Counted from the stretch's first letter, positions 26,901 through 41,900 are shown. The stretch is DNA of 64,000 bases from Plutella xylostella (GCF_932276165.1 NC_063987.1:2294001-2358000); one strand, 5' to 3'. The notes: generated by a model from the letters alone, not told the origin. Program-made: numbers and translations.

Positions 26901-29900
26901 TATCTCCATTTCATCACAGTATCATGTTCCTCGATGAAAGATCAAACTTAACAACTCTGTAGTTAGTTGTGCAATAGAAGTTCACTTACATAGACCCATA
27001 CCTGTAAGGGTGATAAAAGCGTGTACCTACTTTAAAAAATTTACAACCTTCAATCTTAAATCCACCACTTTGTAGGTACTTTAGATTATTTGTAGTCCTT
27101 TATTTAGAAATTATCATACTTTTTTAACCCCAAAAACCTTTTTGGCAACATTCTAAAAAGCTTATGTTATTATGTTAATAGGTCCCACATACTTCGTGTG
27201 GGGTCTTTGAATAATGGTAATGAGCTACATGTTTTTTTTTTCTTCAGTAACATTTTGTTATTGTAGTTATATGTTGGTCATTAAAGTATGGCTTTAGGGA
27301 ATAATGAATAATCACTTTGCTTATGAGTCGACAATATTTTTGTGTTACTTAAAATTCGCGTTGATCAAAACCAAGAAATTGAAGTTTTAATTTCAAAATA
27401 TAAAAGCACCCACCAAAAGCAAATATGACCACCATGTATACAGGCATATCAAACTGACACCGTGTTCAATAAAAAAATAATATTATGGTGGTATTTTTTT
27501 CTTTGTTTGATTGTCCGTAACACATGTAGTGTTTGAGATCTAATCTGGCGAGGCATTTTGTAAGATATGTATAATCTAGGTATTATATACATACTTATAA
27601 ATATTCAAACCTTTTAGTTATAAATTGTATATCCTTACAGTACATAACCATTCAATCGATCTCTCTAAATTTGTATAACCTTTAAGAATGGCTCATCCAT
27701 CCCGCGATTGAACCTAATTTTTGTGCATAAATAACGAAAACGGCAGCAGTGTTTTATAGATATTAATAGAAATACTTCCAACTGATCAACTATCACCAGC
27801 AAATCTGTAATAAATAACTTACAAAAAAATGCAACCTTAATTAACATGTTCAATAATAACTTAATATAGAGCTTGTTATATTAAAATTATACAGTCGTAT
27901 TTAACACCCTATTAAGTAGGCGGCAAAATCGTGACAGTCGACCACCATTTTATGGCAAGCCGTTACGAGGTAAAGTTTGACAGATCCTTAATTATACAGC
28001 TACTTATTAGCAAACCTACAAGCCTGTCAATTATTACTGCACTACAGTTGCTTAATCTTTGTGAGCGAGCTGGCAATCGAGCTTGAATATTTTATAGACT
28101 AAATGGAACCTGTAAGTGCGAGAGTTTAACTTTACTTAGGACTTCAAGGTTCTTTCTAAGTTATGTGGAATACCCCGTTCCCGTTATGTATTAATTTTAT
28201 TGCTTTTAATCGTAAAAATAAAACCCGGATAAGATGAAAAAGTTCCACTCACAAACTGCCGATAACAAACGAACCCATTTTTTTCAAAGATTTAGTTTAA
28301 AATTGGAACAAAAATTTACCGATTTTAGTTGGTAATATCCTGATGCTCTGTTAAATATACTCCAATGTCGCAGAACGCGTCATTAAGCTAGCCTTTTCTG
28401 TTTAGAAGTAATTTCGTGTTTTTCTCAGTGGAACCTTTTAATTGGCCATGAGTGTATATCTAGCTATTTTTCAAAATACTATTTCTGTTAAGAAGAGAAT
28501 AAGTAGGTATGATATACTTACATATAGGTGTGTGTGAGTGAATGAATGTGACATGGTCCTCGGTGGGCGTAATGTTCATTTTAATAAGTTCATAGTTACT
28601 AAGTCTCATATATATAGTGCTCATAGATGGCGCTGTAGGTAGTCATCTAGATCGCGGTATGGTTTCGTTTTAGCTGATGTCTTTATATTTGTGTATGAGT
28701 TTGTAGTAAGGTCCTTGAAAACAACCAATAAACGACTTTATTCTAAAATACGAGGTTTCATTGTGATATGGTTCTTAAAAGCTATTAATTAGAGTTTACA
28801 TTACTCCGTGCTGTAAGTTTTCCTAAAATAAAATAAAATAAATAAATATTATTATGATTATAACTATAACGGTATGAATGAGTTTAGTTAGCTAAAACAA
28901 GCATGTCGCAAAGAATAGTGTAATGGTGAGAACAAAAGTGAGTGTCTCTCAAGTACAGTCGAGTGCGAAAGTAAACACGCCTAATGTAGTGGTGTTAGAA
29001 GTCCACACTTTTATTATACCACGAGTTTCTGAACACAAACTTAACTGACAAGCTTCCTAGTGGATATTAATCTACAGTGTTTTAAATTAGTTTCAAAATT
29101 GTAAAAAAAAAACATTTTAAGTAAGTACTTACTTAGATTTTATTTTGCTTATATCCTACCAGAAATAATACGGTATTTTTGTACCTACTTATTTGCTTTT
29201 TATTTATTTTAAGTATTATGAATTTACAAGATTGAGTTAAACCTATGATTTTACTGAAGGTAGATGAAAAATCGCTGTCCATGATCAACTAAAATGTATA
29301 ACAGCTGTATTTTTTACGCAATATCAGGGCTGGCTCAATTAACGAATAATCGAAACATAGTTTCTCGTAAACTAGAATAACCCCCGACTATCGTATTTTA
29401 AACCTATAGTATAGGTCACCCTAACAATTCTACACTCACGGGCAATGAAAAGGTTCCACTGAGAAAAGCACCAATATACTTCTAACCGGAAAAGGCTATC
29501 TTAATGCCGTCTTCTGCAACATTGAAGTACATTTAACAGAACATTAGAATATTACCAACTAAAATCGGTAATATTTTGTACCAATCTTAAATAAAATCTT
29601 TGAAAAAATTGGGGTCGTCTGTAGTTGGCATTTTGTGAGTGGAACTTTTTCATTGCCCGGCAGTGTATAATTTCGATAAAGCGAACTGTTGAACTTTAGG
29701 TCGACTCTTTCGTACTTTATTGTACATTTAGGGCCACTTGCACAAACATTAAATCTAGATTTAGTGTCAAATCTCGATTTAAGAAACGTTAATCTATATA
29801 AAATTTAACACTAAATCTAGATTTAATATGTTGGTGCAAGTGGCCCTTAATAATTTTACTTTCTATTAAAACAATGGTTATATATCTTTGTACGCAATTT

Positions 29901-32900
29901 GGCTCCGTGCACCATTCTCCTTAGCTAGTATGAACCCACTATCGTTAAACAGCACGGTGCCAATCGGAAAAGTAAATAAAAATGCCTTTTCCGCCATCTT
30001 ATTTGGAACTAACATCACAAACGACTTTCCCTATCACATAACATGCCCATTAGTGAATATCTTGACATCATTAGAGCTAATAAATAGCCAGCTTATTTAC
30101 TATGCGTACATAGATAAATAACCATTATTTTAATAGAAAGTAAAATGATAGAATGTAAGTACAATAAAGTACGAAATAGTTGACCTAAAGTTCAACAGTT
30201 CGCTTTATCGAAATTATAGAATTGTTAGGGTGACCTATAGGTTTAAGAAAATATGAATTAGGCTTTTTGGCAAATATTAATTAGGTTTCGTTCTATGAAT
30301 TTGGGGGAAAGAGTAGAAATTTTAGGAACGCCTATGTCAACCAGAAAACGGCGGTGATAATATCCGATTTATAATCGAAATGTCAGAGTAGGGCCCTTAT
30401 CTTTATTACTGTCTGTTCCCTATGATAAATGAAAATATTACCTGCACTATAAATATCTATTAATTACGAAGATGAATCAATGAGAACCTATCAACTTTCA
30501 CGATTCATTTAATATTTTAATTCAGATAGTACTTTTATAGGTCTAGTGCATTTTCCGGTCCATTTGGTTTTATAATTAAGAAGGTATAAAATGTAATTAT
30601 AAATATTTTATGTCTTCATCAACATGTTTGAAATTGTTCCGTTTGAATAACATTATGCTATGGTAATTGAAATATCTAAACTCGCGTCTGCTGTTCTTTA
30701 GGAATTGCATAAACCATGGATATTTTATTATAAACAATATAAAATATAAATACCCTTTTCACCTATTAACAAACGCATTAAACCACCGAATGGCGTAGTG
30801 GTTAGTGACCCTGACTACTGAGGCGAAGGTCCCGGGTTCGATTCCCGGCTGGGGCAGATATTTATTTAAACACAGATATATATTTGTTTTCGGGCCTTGG
30901 ATGTGCCCGTAAAAAGGCAATAGGCCCGCCCCCTATTAAATTGGGATTAACATGACACTGGCGAAAAGTGGGTGCAGCAATGCACCTCTGCCTACCCCGC
31001 AAGGGAGTACATTAGTACAAGGTGTGAGTGTTTGTTTTGTATTATTTTTATACATGTAACAAACCCATTAAAATAGATTCGTCGATTTTAGCTACCAGAC
31101 GATTTCCAGTTATTGCAGTATATCTATGCGGTAAGTTGTTGTTGTTGCAGTCCTATGGCACCCCAGAGGTGCAGAGGGTCTCCACTAACGTCCGCCACTT
31201 CCGCCTATCTTCGGCTGTACTTTTGGCCTCACTCCAGCTTAGTCCAGCGGCTCGTAGCTCGTTTTCGACGCTTCGGCGCCATGTTTGGACAGATCTTCGT
31301 TACGTATTGTCTTCGGCCAGAAAACGCGTAGGATCGACCTGAGGGACTTATTGACGAACACTTGCAGTTTGTTCGTCAGCCCTTTCGTCACTCTCCACGT
31401 TTCGCAACCAAAGAGCAATACGGACTTCACGATGGAGTCGAAGAGGGAGATTTTTATCCGCCTTGTGAGCACATTCGAGTCCCAAACAGGTTTGAGCTGG
31501 GCAAACGCAGCCTTCGCCTTCTTGATCCTGCTCTCTATATCCTCATCTGCTCCTCCCTGACAGGTGACCGTGCTTCCGAGGTAAGTAAATGCATCGACCG
31601 AGTCCAGGCGTTGGTCATCGAGTGTTAAGGCGTCCGAGGTTTTAGCCTTGATACGCATATCGACTGTTTTGCGTCGGTTTATTCGCAGACCCATTACTCT
31701 GGCTTCCTCCTGCAGGTGTGCGAGTTTCTCTTGTAATAGGTCGAGAGTTGGCGAAATAAGCACGATGTCGTCCGCGTAGTCTAGGTCCTCTAGGACACCT
31801 GAAGCCCAGCTTATACCTCTCGGGATAGTAACCACGTTCCTCATCACATCGTCAAGGAGAATAACAAATAGGAGCGGTGACAGGAGACATCCCTGCTTGA
31901 CGCCAGCTGAAATGCGTATTGGGGCCCCAAGCTCTTTTTCGTGTACGACCCTACATGTACTGCCCTCGTATAGCGAGCGTATCACTTGGATGATGCAGGC
32001 TGGTATGCCTCTGCGTTGTAGACGGATGCGGTAAGTACACAAGTATTTAAATAAGAAATTTAATTTAATTTTGAGATTACCTACGTCTATTACAGATTTT
32101 GTGCCTGTCAAATTACGAGCTAACGTTTTCGATGTCAGCAATAAATATCACCAAATAATGTGCGAAGCAGAAAAAGAAAAACAATTTGGGGTGACTGGAG
32201 TGAGTCTGAAGAGGTCGAAAATAGTTTTTACAAGAAAGTCCCCGATAACAATCAAAGTTTTTCAATTAAGCTGAGTCGGGCAATTATTTGAAGACTGAGT
32301 GTGTGGAATTGTGGTGGTCTTTTATTTTCGCGCAACTTAGGTACGTATATTCTATACAGAGCCACGCTATAGGTGGATAGATTGGACGGGCCCTGGAGTG
32401 AAACTACCTTAAATCTTCAAGACAGCTAATTTTACTTAAAGGAAAAATCATTTACTTTAAAAAAAAACTGTTTTAAATGTATTTCTATATACTTCATGTT
32501 TAACTGAATAATAATAAGTGTAACAAGACTGCTAACCTATTCGTGTCTGTAGAACCTGAAATATACTGTGAACATAGTGTATTCCCTGAGTTTGTTTCCT
32601 ATCTACCACTCCCACGATAGGACGACCTCATATAAGTTTATTTATTTTCAATAATCATGGTTCAATGCATTATTTTATTTTATAGATTAAATGCGTTAAA
32701 ATTGCCGTTTATACAGTTAAAAAGCATATAATGCTCAACAATGGAAGGGTTTCAAAAGCCAAGTTCACTCACCGATCTCTTCTGATGATGATGATGCTCC
32801 AGCTTCATGGTGGCGCAGCGGTTGAGTGTGGTCAGCCGTCGGAACAAGGACTGCAGTGAGTCTGCGTCCAAGAAGGGGTGGTCGTTTTGCACCCCCGATA

Positions 32901-35900
32901 TGTCGATCGGGAATTGCAGATCTGTAACAATGGAGGTGAGTTTTAGAATTGAACGGTTCGTCCGAGAAGGAATGGTGGTTCTGCAACCCTGATAATTATG
33001 TCGATCGGGAATTGCAGATCTGAAACAATGGGAGTAAGGGTTATTGAGATATTAGTTATCATGAAGCAGCATCGCTTATCTGGGAAAATTCTAGATCCAT
33101 ACATAAAATATACAAGTTACGTCAGATTTGACCAATAGGCAATGTAACTTAAGGATTGTAAATCACCAATCAACATTCAGTGGTGCTTTTCACAGGTCAC
33201 ATTATGATAACGATTTCGGAAGAGACTTAACTATTGATAGTCCGAATATCTAACTATATCAAGTTTTTTTTTGTTTATAGTTAGGCTAGGTACCTATACT
33301 CATAAGTTTATCTAAGGTTTAGAATAAGTTATTTAGATTGTATTGTAAGTTATTTAGATTGTATTGTGTACATAGATATTTACAGTTTGGTTAAATGATT
33401 TATTACAGACTATATCATAGTTCCACTCGTCTTTACCTGTTATGCTGCCACATTTATAACCCAAATCAAAACGTACACAAATCAAGGGTAGGAAATGTCA
33501 GTCACTAAACGGACAGTTACCTTGTACGCATCTCGTCTGTTTCAAGAATAATGTTTCGTCTACTAATTTATAGTTTAGACTTTGTTACCTTCAAACATGA
33601 GCACTTAATTCTCAAATTCTATTAACACACAAGACACAGTTATTGAGAGTACTATACAGGGTGTTACTATGCCGAAAGTATACGAGTACAACATAAAATT
33701 CAAACCAAAATTCTCAGTGTTTCGAACATTTTAAATCGCATGTTTCCAAATACTGTGGTTTACACCAGTGTGCTACATTGATCCGCTAGGCAGCATCCTC
33801 GTCCACCGCCAATCTACAGAGTGCCAGTCGAAAATTCACACACAGCGAGCAGAATTCGATTAATTGCCAAAAGCCTGTGTAGAGCGCCGGGCAGTCTGGG
33901 TAAACTTATTTACTAGAGGGCTCTACACTTGAGCTAGTTCGCTCTCTGTGTTTCTGGACTTTTACTATTATATGAATTGTATTGTATTATATGCTTTTGG
34001 AATTTTTGTCCAGACATTTATTTTACCATTTATTATATATTTATATATTTGGCCATTAAATAAGAAAAAAAAAAAAAATATATTTTAGAAGAAAAGATTT
34101 CACTTTGAAAAATAATGTCAACAACTTATACAAAAAGTGGCCTGTTATGTTTACTTTCAATAAGTGTATGAGATTGAACTCTATTATGATGTGCTAGGAA
34201 TTTATATTTATGTTGATTTGTTAAAATCATAAATAAACTAAGAAACTGTTGAAATTATCGGCAAACTGCAAAGTTCCCAAGTTGACTAGTTTACAGAAGC
34301 CTGCGAAAGGTTCACCCCGCAGGTAGCAAGTTTAATCCCGTTTATTTCCAATCTCACAGGTAGGTCAACAGATTTAAACCTGCCGGTTAAATGGGCCCTA
34401 AGGCTGTATCACCTCTTACAGAAGCCGTATCGGGGAGTAAGTGCAAGACTTTGTACTCACTAAACACACGGGGGAGAGATGAAAATGGGTTTGGTCGAAA
34501 CGTCATCTCATAAAATGTAGGGGTTTAGGCTGCAAACCTTTTGTTTTCCCGTAGAATTCTGTTCTGAAACTATAATCTGTGTTCCTTACAGCGTGGTTTG
34601 GAGAGACCTCCATTCAATTAGTCTGCTGGTTAAAGATAAATCAGATTTATTACTTCAATAAAGTACTCTTAATATCAAAACATCGTTATAATTTATAATG
34701 AAAATAGATACTAAACTTTTAAAATATAAAAAATAAACCAACAATTTTCATAACACAATCACAACTAGGTACCAGGCGCGCAGGAAGCGGGCGGGGGTGG
34801 CGGAAACATCACTCGGGCGGTCCGTTCACTTCCCGCAGTCGAGCGCTGCCTGTCAAAGATGTAGGACGCGTGCCGACTGCCGCCTTGGTAGTTTTATCTA
34901 CACTTTTAATCAAGAGCTAGGTTATTTATTTTATAGTTTTTTTAGAAAAAAATATCAAATGGCGTGGTTATATAAACCCTGTTTTTTTTATTAAATGCGG
35001 TATTTATGTAATAACATTGTACCTACTATGTAAATTTTTGTACTTTTATCGGCGGGTTGATCACTGATAAATTTTTGACCATTATTTACATACCTAGTAA
35101 TAACAAAGATATTTTGTGTTAACAAAAGGCCTACGGGTAATAATTTAAATGTACTGTTAGTATACAAAACAACATTAAAAGTTAAAATAATAAAGACAGA
35201 CTAGAGGTACCTACTGAGTAAGTAATTAATTTTGAAGAGAGCTCAGACGCTGGAAAAGCCAATATTATCTGTTGAAAGCAGAAGTCCGAACTTATGCTTA
35301 TTACGAAAAGTTTTCAGCAGATTGTTTTATTATAATTCATAAACTCACAATAACGATACTCATCAAAAGGTTCCATTAAAAGTTTTCAACAATAAGATTA
35401 AGGAATACACGTATACGACGTATAGTAAGTAATACCTACCTATATGATATATGTGAGAATTTCCGAAGCTGCGTTCGTGTAGTATCAAACTACGAAAGTT
35501 TGTGTTCGGAAGTTTAACTATCCATCGGTTCGGGAAGGAAGTTTAAGCTCAACTATTGAAGATCTTTCTCGTGTGTTCGTCAAACTGGTACTTTAACGAT
35601 GAAGATATCCGTTGGAGTGTGTAAATATCGAGTATCATATCGTCTTCATATTTCTCACTAAGTACTTACTTATTGATATACAGCAGCGTCAACCATTAAT
35701 CTATAGTAGTCTTTGGCGTCAACAGAGTGATGCAAACATGGCTAAGGACACTCGGGTGACAATAACAATACGTATCACCCCAAAAAAAATATAATCGGTT
35801 CAGCCGTTTGGCTGGTTCAGGTACGCTACACATACACGTTAAACTTATAAAACACCTCATTTTCAGTCAAGGGATGACTCAGGGCTTACTTTCAACCATG

Positions 35901-38900
35901 TCAAAAGAGTCTGTTATGAAGCTAAAAAATAACTTAAAAGACTTTTCCCAACTAAAGTTTTTCAGAATGATGCACTGAGTCTACCCCTTTCGGTTTACTT
36001 TTGCAACATTCCATATTTTCTAAATCCATCCCGACACACAATGCACATATTCTCACGTCACAACATAGGTACAGTACACCCCGCCCTACAGACAGGTAGG
36101 TATAATGTTGCCAGCTAAATTTAAATACCCACCGAGCTGGAACATCACAGTCCAGCGACCAGTCTTTCATCCCAAAAGCCTGGGTTGCCAGTTCATGATT
36201 AAAACGATCGCTGCGGGATTTTAAATCTGCATTTTTCGGGTGGTTTGCTGCGTTCATTTACAAACAAAAGTTGTTTTGCATAACAAAAATGGGGAGAAAA
36301 AGTAAAAGCTAATTACAGATGGCGCCTTAAACGACTGTACCCGATTCCCCGGTTCTAATTGTTTGATTCAGTCGCCATATTTTCGACACAATAATGTGAT
36401 TGGTCAGATATACTTTATTTTAATTAAAATGAACTATCGGGTATAAGTATTATGTAGGATGGCTTATATCATCATCCCTTCTAGGTATATTTTTATAGCA
36501 AAATCATGAAAATATGAATGCGAAAGATTTGAATGATTCTCTGTGGGCATTTTGTAGCAATAAATACCTTTTGAATTTGAATTTTCAAAACTTAATCCGT
36601 GATTTACAATAAAGCATTTTACTTTAATACAGTCTCTTGTATACTAATACCATGTATTATTCATATACAGGGGGACACGCATAATCCCTTACATACATTA
36701 TATCCGCAAAGCTTTGCATTTACCTACCCATACCTAGCACGCAATGTATTTTGATCCTTCATCCACATCCATAGAAACGATTATTGTTTAGCAAACAATG
36801 TTAGTGTTACCAGTGACAAGGTAAACGACACACCAAATGCACAGTATATAGACCGTATTACAAGGCAGTAAAGGTAGCTAATGAAAATTTAATTAAGAGC
36901 TGAGCCCAGAGTTTGACCACAAGCCACAAACGGCTGTCAGGCTATGTTTAAGTGTTAATAGAGTTGGTTTGGGTATTGTCCTAATAGAAGAGTGACGAGA
37001 CCATACTAACCCAGATGGTGTTTTAATAAGGGATTATGGTGTATTTGTATGAATGGTGAATTAATTTAGTAAGGAAAATTACCTATGGTGAATTAAACTT
37101 CGCAAAGCAGTCAGAAAATAACCTAATCAACGTTTAAAACCCCCGAAATTCAACACTAAAAGTCGTATAACTTTAATATAAAAATAAAACAAACCGACTT
37201 CAAAAAACCACTATAGTCGGTTTTTATTTTATAATATTTATTTTATTTTATTGATTTTAGTTTATTTGCAAGTGTTTGAAGTGTTTAAACCCTGGGGTAG
37301 GGGTAACACTACCAATCATCTAACAAAAACAAAACTAAAATCGGTTCAGTCGTTTGGCTTCTATGCTGCCACAGACAGATACATTGCCACCTTAAACATA
37401 TAACACCCCTCTTTTTCATCGAAGGTAAAAAATAAGGTCATGCAGTCACGCAGAAAAAACAAAAAAAATAGTCCAATTACACAGTCCATTGGCACCTCTT
37501 ATCTTGTGTCACTGTTTTTCTCTATTAACTTCACAAAGGGCACGCAATACAGAAGAAAAATAAAATGAAAAAGGGTAATAGTATTGAAATGCACTTTCAC
37601 TAATTACTCGGTATCAGTATATATATCCGGTTCAGTTCAGTTAAAGCTGCGTACACACCGGGCCAACGAAGGCCAACGAACGGGTTACGTTGGCCTTCGT
37701 TGCTGCAATCTGCCCTGTATTATGTATGATAAATATCCATCGTTGGGATAACCGTTGGCGTTCGTTGGGCGTTCGTTGGCCCGGTGTGTACGCAGCTTAA
37801 GTTGTACTTACCTCTATGTAAGTACTTACTCTAGTTACTTAAATACGTTTTGTATTACATAATTAATAATATTTAGTTTTCTACCATAGGAACATTTTAC
37901 GTTAAGTAGTGTCTCAAGATGTCATAACAAAAGTTATTTTAATCAGCATAATATTCTGTATTAGCTTTTTGTGAAAAAAAGATTCATTATTATTATTCAT
38001 AGTTTTACTTATACCTTTTCGACATATTTAAGGTCTATTTTTTATTATAACATATAATATTGGTGCTACGGTCTTCTAGCAGGTGGTTTTTACTGAAACT
38101 ATATATATAGACTCAATATTTTCTAAAAATATGTTGCTATGTACCGCAATCTAAAAGCTAAGTCCATTTTCAATGCTCTGGTGCGAATTAAGGCACGAGT
38201 GTTCCCGAGACAAACCCCGCGTTCACTGTACCGTACATTTGATTAACTTCACGTCAATAGAATACGAATAGCAGCTCAGACAGTTGAAAATGGAACGATT
38301 TTTTCGTTTTAATTTTCAGGTGTTGTTTGCAGCCAGTTGGTATGGTTGTGGAGAGTAGGGATAGAATTCTTTAATCTACTTTATTAGGTTTTTTAGATTT
38401 AATTTTAAAATCGAATTTGTTTTAAAAGTATTTTTTAGTTAAGTAAGTACCTATATACTTTTTGAGGGCTCTTTTAAAACTGAATATTTTTCTACCAAAC
38501 TGTATTTTTATATCTTTGACTTATTAAATACCCCTGCATTTGCGACACCACAGAGAACTTTTTTTAGTGCATCTAAAAGTGGTTAATAAATAATTTAATA
38601 ATAATAATAGTTCACTCGAGTACAAACGAACACCAGATGATGTCGGGTTCACATAGAAAAGCAGTAAATACTCGCAAATAAAACACCCACGTGGGTGTTA
38701 ATATTGTACAGAAATAATTTATATTCCCAATGCCGATCCGTGACTAAGTTTCTCAGAATACTGACTGGATCTTTTATGTGGAAATGTACGGAATAAGTCA
38801 ATTTTCTTTTTATGTAGTTACAATGCCTTATTAACTCTATTTTATTTACGTAGGTAAGTCATATTAATACAGTAAAAGTAAGAAAATGTTGTTGGTTTTT

Positions 38901-41900
38901 CATACAGCGTTTGTTACTTTTAGGTACTTAAAAGAGATCATTCTCGTGACATTTTGTAATAGAGAGTAATTTTATAAAAAAATATATATTTATCAAGTCG
39001 GTAAAAAAATATTTTTTTCATTTTAGAGACACATACTACACAAACACATATTGTAAATACACATGTATTTTGTATATACAAGAGAGGTAGTGTTGAATCA
39101 TAATGCACAACATTGATCTAATGCAACGACCTTCGACCCACACAGTCTCAATAAAATCTTTAAGGAAAAATGTAGAAATAAAAGGTTACCGACTACATGT
39201 GCGTTTGTGGTTGCTGGCCAGTCACATGCCGAAGAATATTATAACAATCATAAGGTAGGTAAGTACATTAAATTCTACAGTAGACACAGAAAACCAATAA
39301 ACATACTATTACTGTACCAACTACGGAAGTCGACTAATGCACGCGGTGACATGAAATTGAAAGCATTATAAATATGCTTCTAAAGAAATGTGATTTTGCA
39401 TGCACCATACTATAATACTATAAACTAACCCCCTTATTCATAGAGAAGTTACAAAACGTTTTAATTAATAAACTGTTTTGTCCCTCTCCGACCAAGAACA
39501 ATTTGTTCTTTGGCAGAGAGGGACAAAACAGTTTATTAGTTAAAAAGTATTGTAACTTTTCTATGAATAAGGGGGTAAGTTTACCGATCCAAAATAAGGT
39601 TACCGCCATGGCTCTTAAAATTGTAAGCTCAGTAAGTTTCAGTGTCTCGGTCACATGTATCGGCTAAGTAACCAAAGACCGTTGGGATACCTAGACAGGC
39701 AGAGGGTTCACCATAGCTGAATGTTACTTAGATAGGTATAAGGATACCTTGTGTGGCGGTCATAAGTTGGTCCCCGCCTGCGATACTTTCCATCATAGAA
39801 TAACTATTTTCTATGCTTTCCATTAACATTGGGGCTTGTTTTCATCTTTTTAGCGTGCAGTCGGGTTTTTTGTTTGTTTATAATAAGTATATATTTTTTT
39901 ACTATGGCTAATACTCAATAACGTGCATTTTTGTGCCCCTTATATTATGACTGTGTGATATAGAGTGAGTTACTGCAATAATTAGGTACGTCTTCCGTTT
40001 TATTTGTGTTGTATAGATGGATATAGGCTCAAGGCTCAACCCGCGCACGGGTGGATGCTACGGCCATGATCCCCATACAAAGTCACGGTCACACACAAAC
40101 AGACAGTGAACCACTGTGTAAATATAAATTAAACTCTACACTAATATTGGATACCTCTATATGTGAGTTAAATTATGTGTTGTATTGATTAAAATGCTTT
40201 GTGGATACAGGATGTCCCTGATTATTGCACATTCGAAAGATAGTGAGACACAACTTGTAATTTTGTTCAGCTTTTGTTCTACGATTTATGGAAATTAAAA
40301 TTAAATTCATAGGCAATGTGTCACACAGCTTGTCATGCAGTTTAGGGATTGCTATGAGATTTTCGTAAAATTAGCTATTCCATAACAAGGAATTTGAGAT
40401 GGCCTTTTAGTGTGGTTTAGCATTTATTTTTCGCAAAAATCCATAGGGAATAATTATTAGACCATAGTTTTGTTCAATACAAGAGTGCGTTTTTTGTATT
40501 AAGTGGAGGTGTAATCATCAGTCGGCATCTTAAAAAAAGGAGTTCTTGGAAATACCTCGCACGCATGGCTGGCTCACCACATGTGACCTTCTATACAGAT
40601 TACTATTGAACGAATGGAAAAGTATAATGAATGAAGTTGTTTTCATGACTCACAGTTTTTAGCAGTTCTACGCCCGGAGGGAATTAAAGGCTTTTTATAG
40701 TGAAAATATGGTTGAGGTTTGGTTGAATTGAACCCGGAATCGTATGAAATGGCATAATTGCGGCGGAATTCCCTCTGAATGGGCACTTCATAATGTGGAA
40801 TTCCGGGGACAGCTCGCGATTCCTGATACCGCTAATTGATTTTAATATTTTCGCAAAGAATTTATTTCCATGAATTAAAATAAATAGTAGGTATAATAAA
40901 CGTAAGTAGATACTATTTATAAATGGGTTATCTGAGGGTCGTTTAAGTTTGTTATTTATCTCTTAATTTAATAATAAAATATAAAGTAGAGTTTTTTACA
41001 GCAATACTGATTAGTAGGTTAACGCTTTTAGAGGATCCAGCGGTAACCCATAAGAGGGTGTAGAAAATACTAGCACTGCGACACAATTATGAATTGATCC
41101 ACCACTTTTATATTTTTTCTTGATGCACGGGTATTATAATGTCGTAGGAAGGAAGTGACACAGCACATAAACTTTGTAAATAAATGAGGTCAGAGGACAC
41201 ATAAGGGTCCTGTAAGTGTACATTTTGGGTAAACTCTATTATGTTGGGTAATTTCTTAGGCAAGTTATTGAAGGGCTCCTTGGGAGTAAAAGTTAGTGCT
41301 GTTAAGGAATCGGTTAAGTGCCCACTGAATACCGAAATAAACTAATAACCAATTAATTATTTGTCTGAATAGTGAAATGTTACCCACAAGGATTTAAAAT
41401 ATTGTTTGTCATAAAATATCTGTACAAAACGTTATTATTATGTAGGTATGATTTGTATTGATTCACAGTTTTAAAGTAAAGCTATACCAAAATTAACTTT
41501 GGTGGTTTTTTGCAATCTATTTTAACCGAGGATTATGTACCTACTGTAAGAATTACTTAATAAGAAAGCCAAAGATTTACCTACCCAACAATTCAAAATA
41601 GCACTTCACTTTTGTCACAATGTTTCAAGTACAAGTACAAAATGTTCAATCCAGCTGACAATTTAACCGATCCGTACCTGATTTTTCTCACTTTTTGGGA
41701 ATGTAATTCAAAAAACTACAGGATACCCGATTCGCAACAACTGTCCACATCCACAGAAAATGTTAAACTAACCGATAGCCCACTGATCTCACATTCCATC
41801 CCTTCAAACCTAAACACGTATCTTTAAAAAAAGTATTTTGACAGATACGATACCACACGGTCGGCCTTACAGATCTCACGCTGATAGTAAACAACACAAA

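Larger units (their letters stand above)
29398..30246. mobile_element. Long-TIR element carrying two nested MITEs
   Basis: Arms of about 150 bp: TTAAACCTATAG..GGTCACCCTAACAATTC continuing through CGATAAAGCGAACTGTTGAA and TTTCGTACTTTATTGTAC to TTTTACTTTCTATTAAAA. They are repeated inverted at 30113-30246. The left arm is interrupted twice by other elements (29433-29665, 29731-29846) where the right arm is continuous. The loop holds a 77-residue open frame (29888-30121) with no recognised similarity. Confidence 0.82.
23576..32772. other. cv-c intron 3 (9.2 kb)
   Basis: Apart from the listed MITEs, the nested element, SINE and LINE, the rest is AT-rich non-coding sequence. No additional exon of cv-c or other gene was recognised. 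Confidence 0.6.

Noticed and set aside
30784..30857. Possible functional tRNA gene
   Set aside because: It has A and B boxes, but is followed by a SINE body and has a second, eroded copy at 63 kb. A tRNA-derived SINE explains it better.
31028..31628. Three plus-strand open frames
   Set aside because: They are antisense shadows of the LINE reverse transcriptase on the minus strand.
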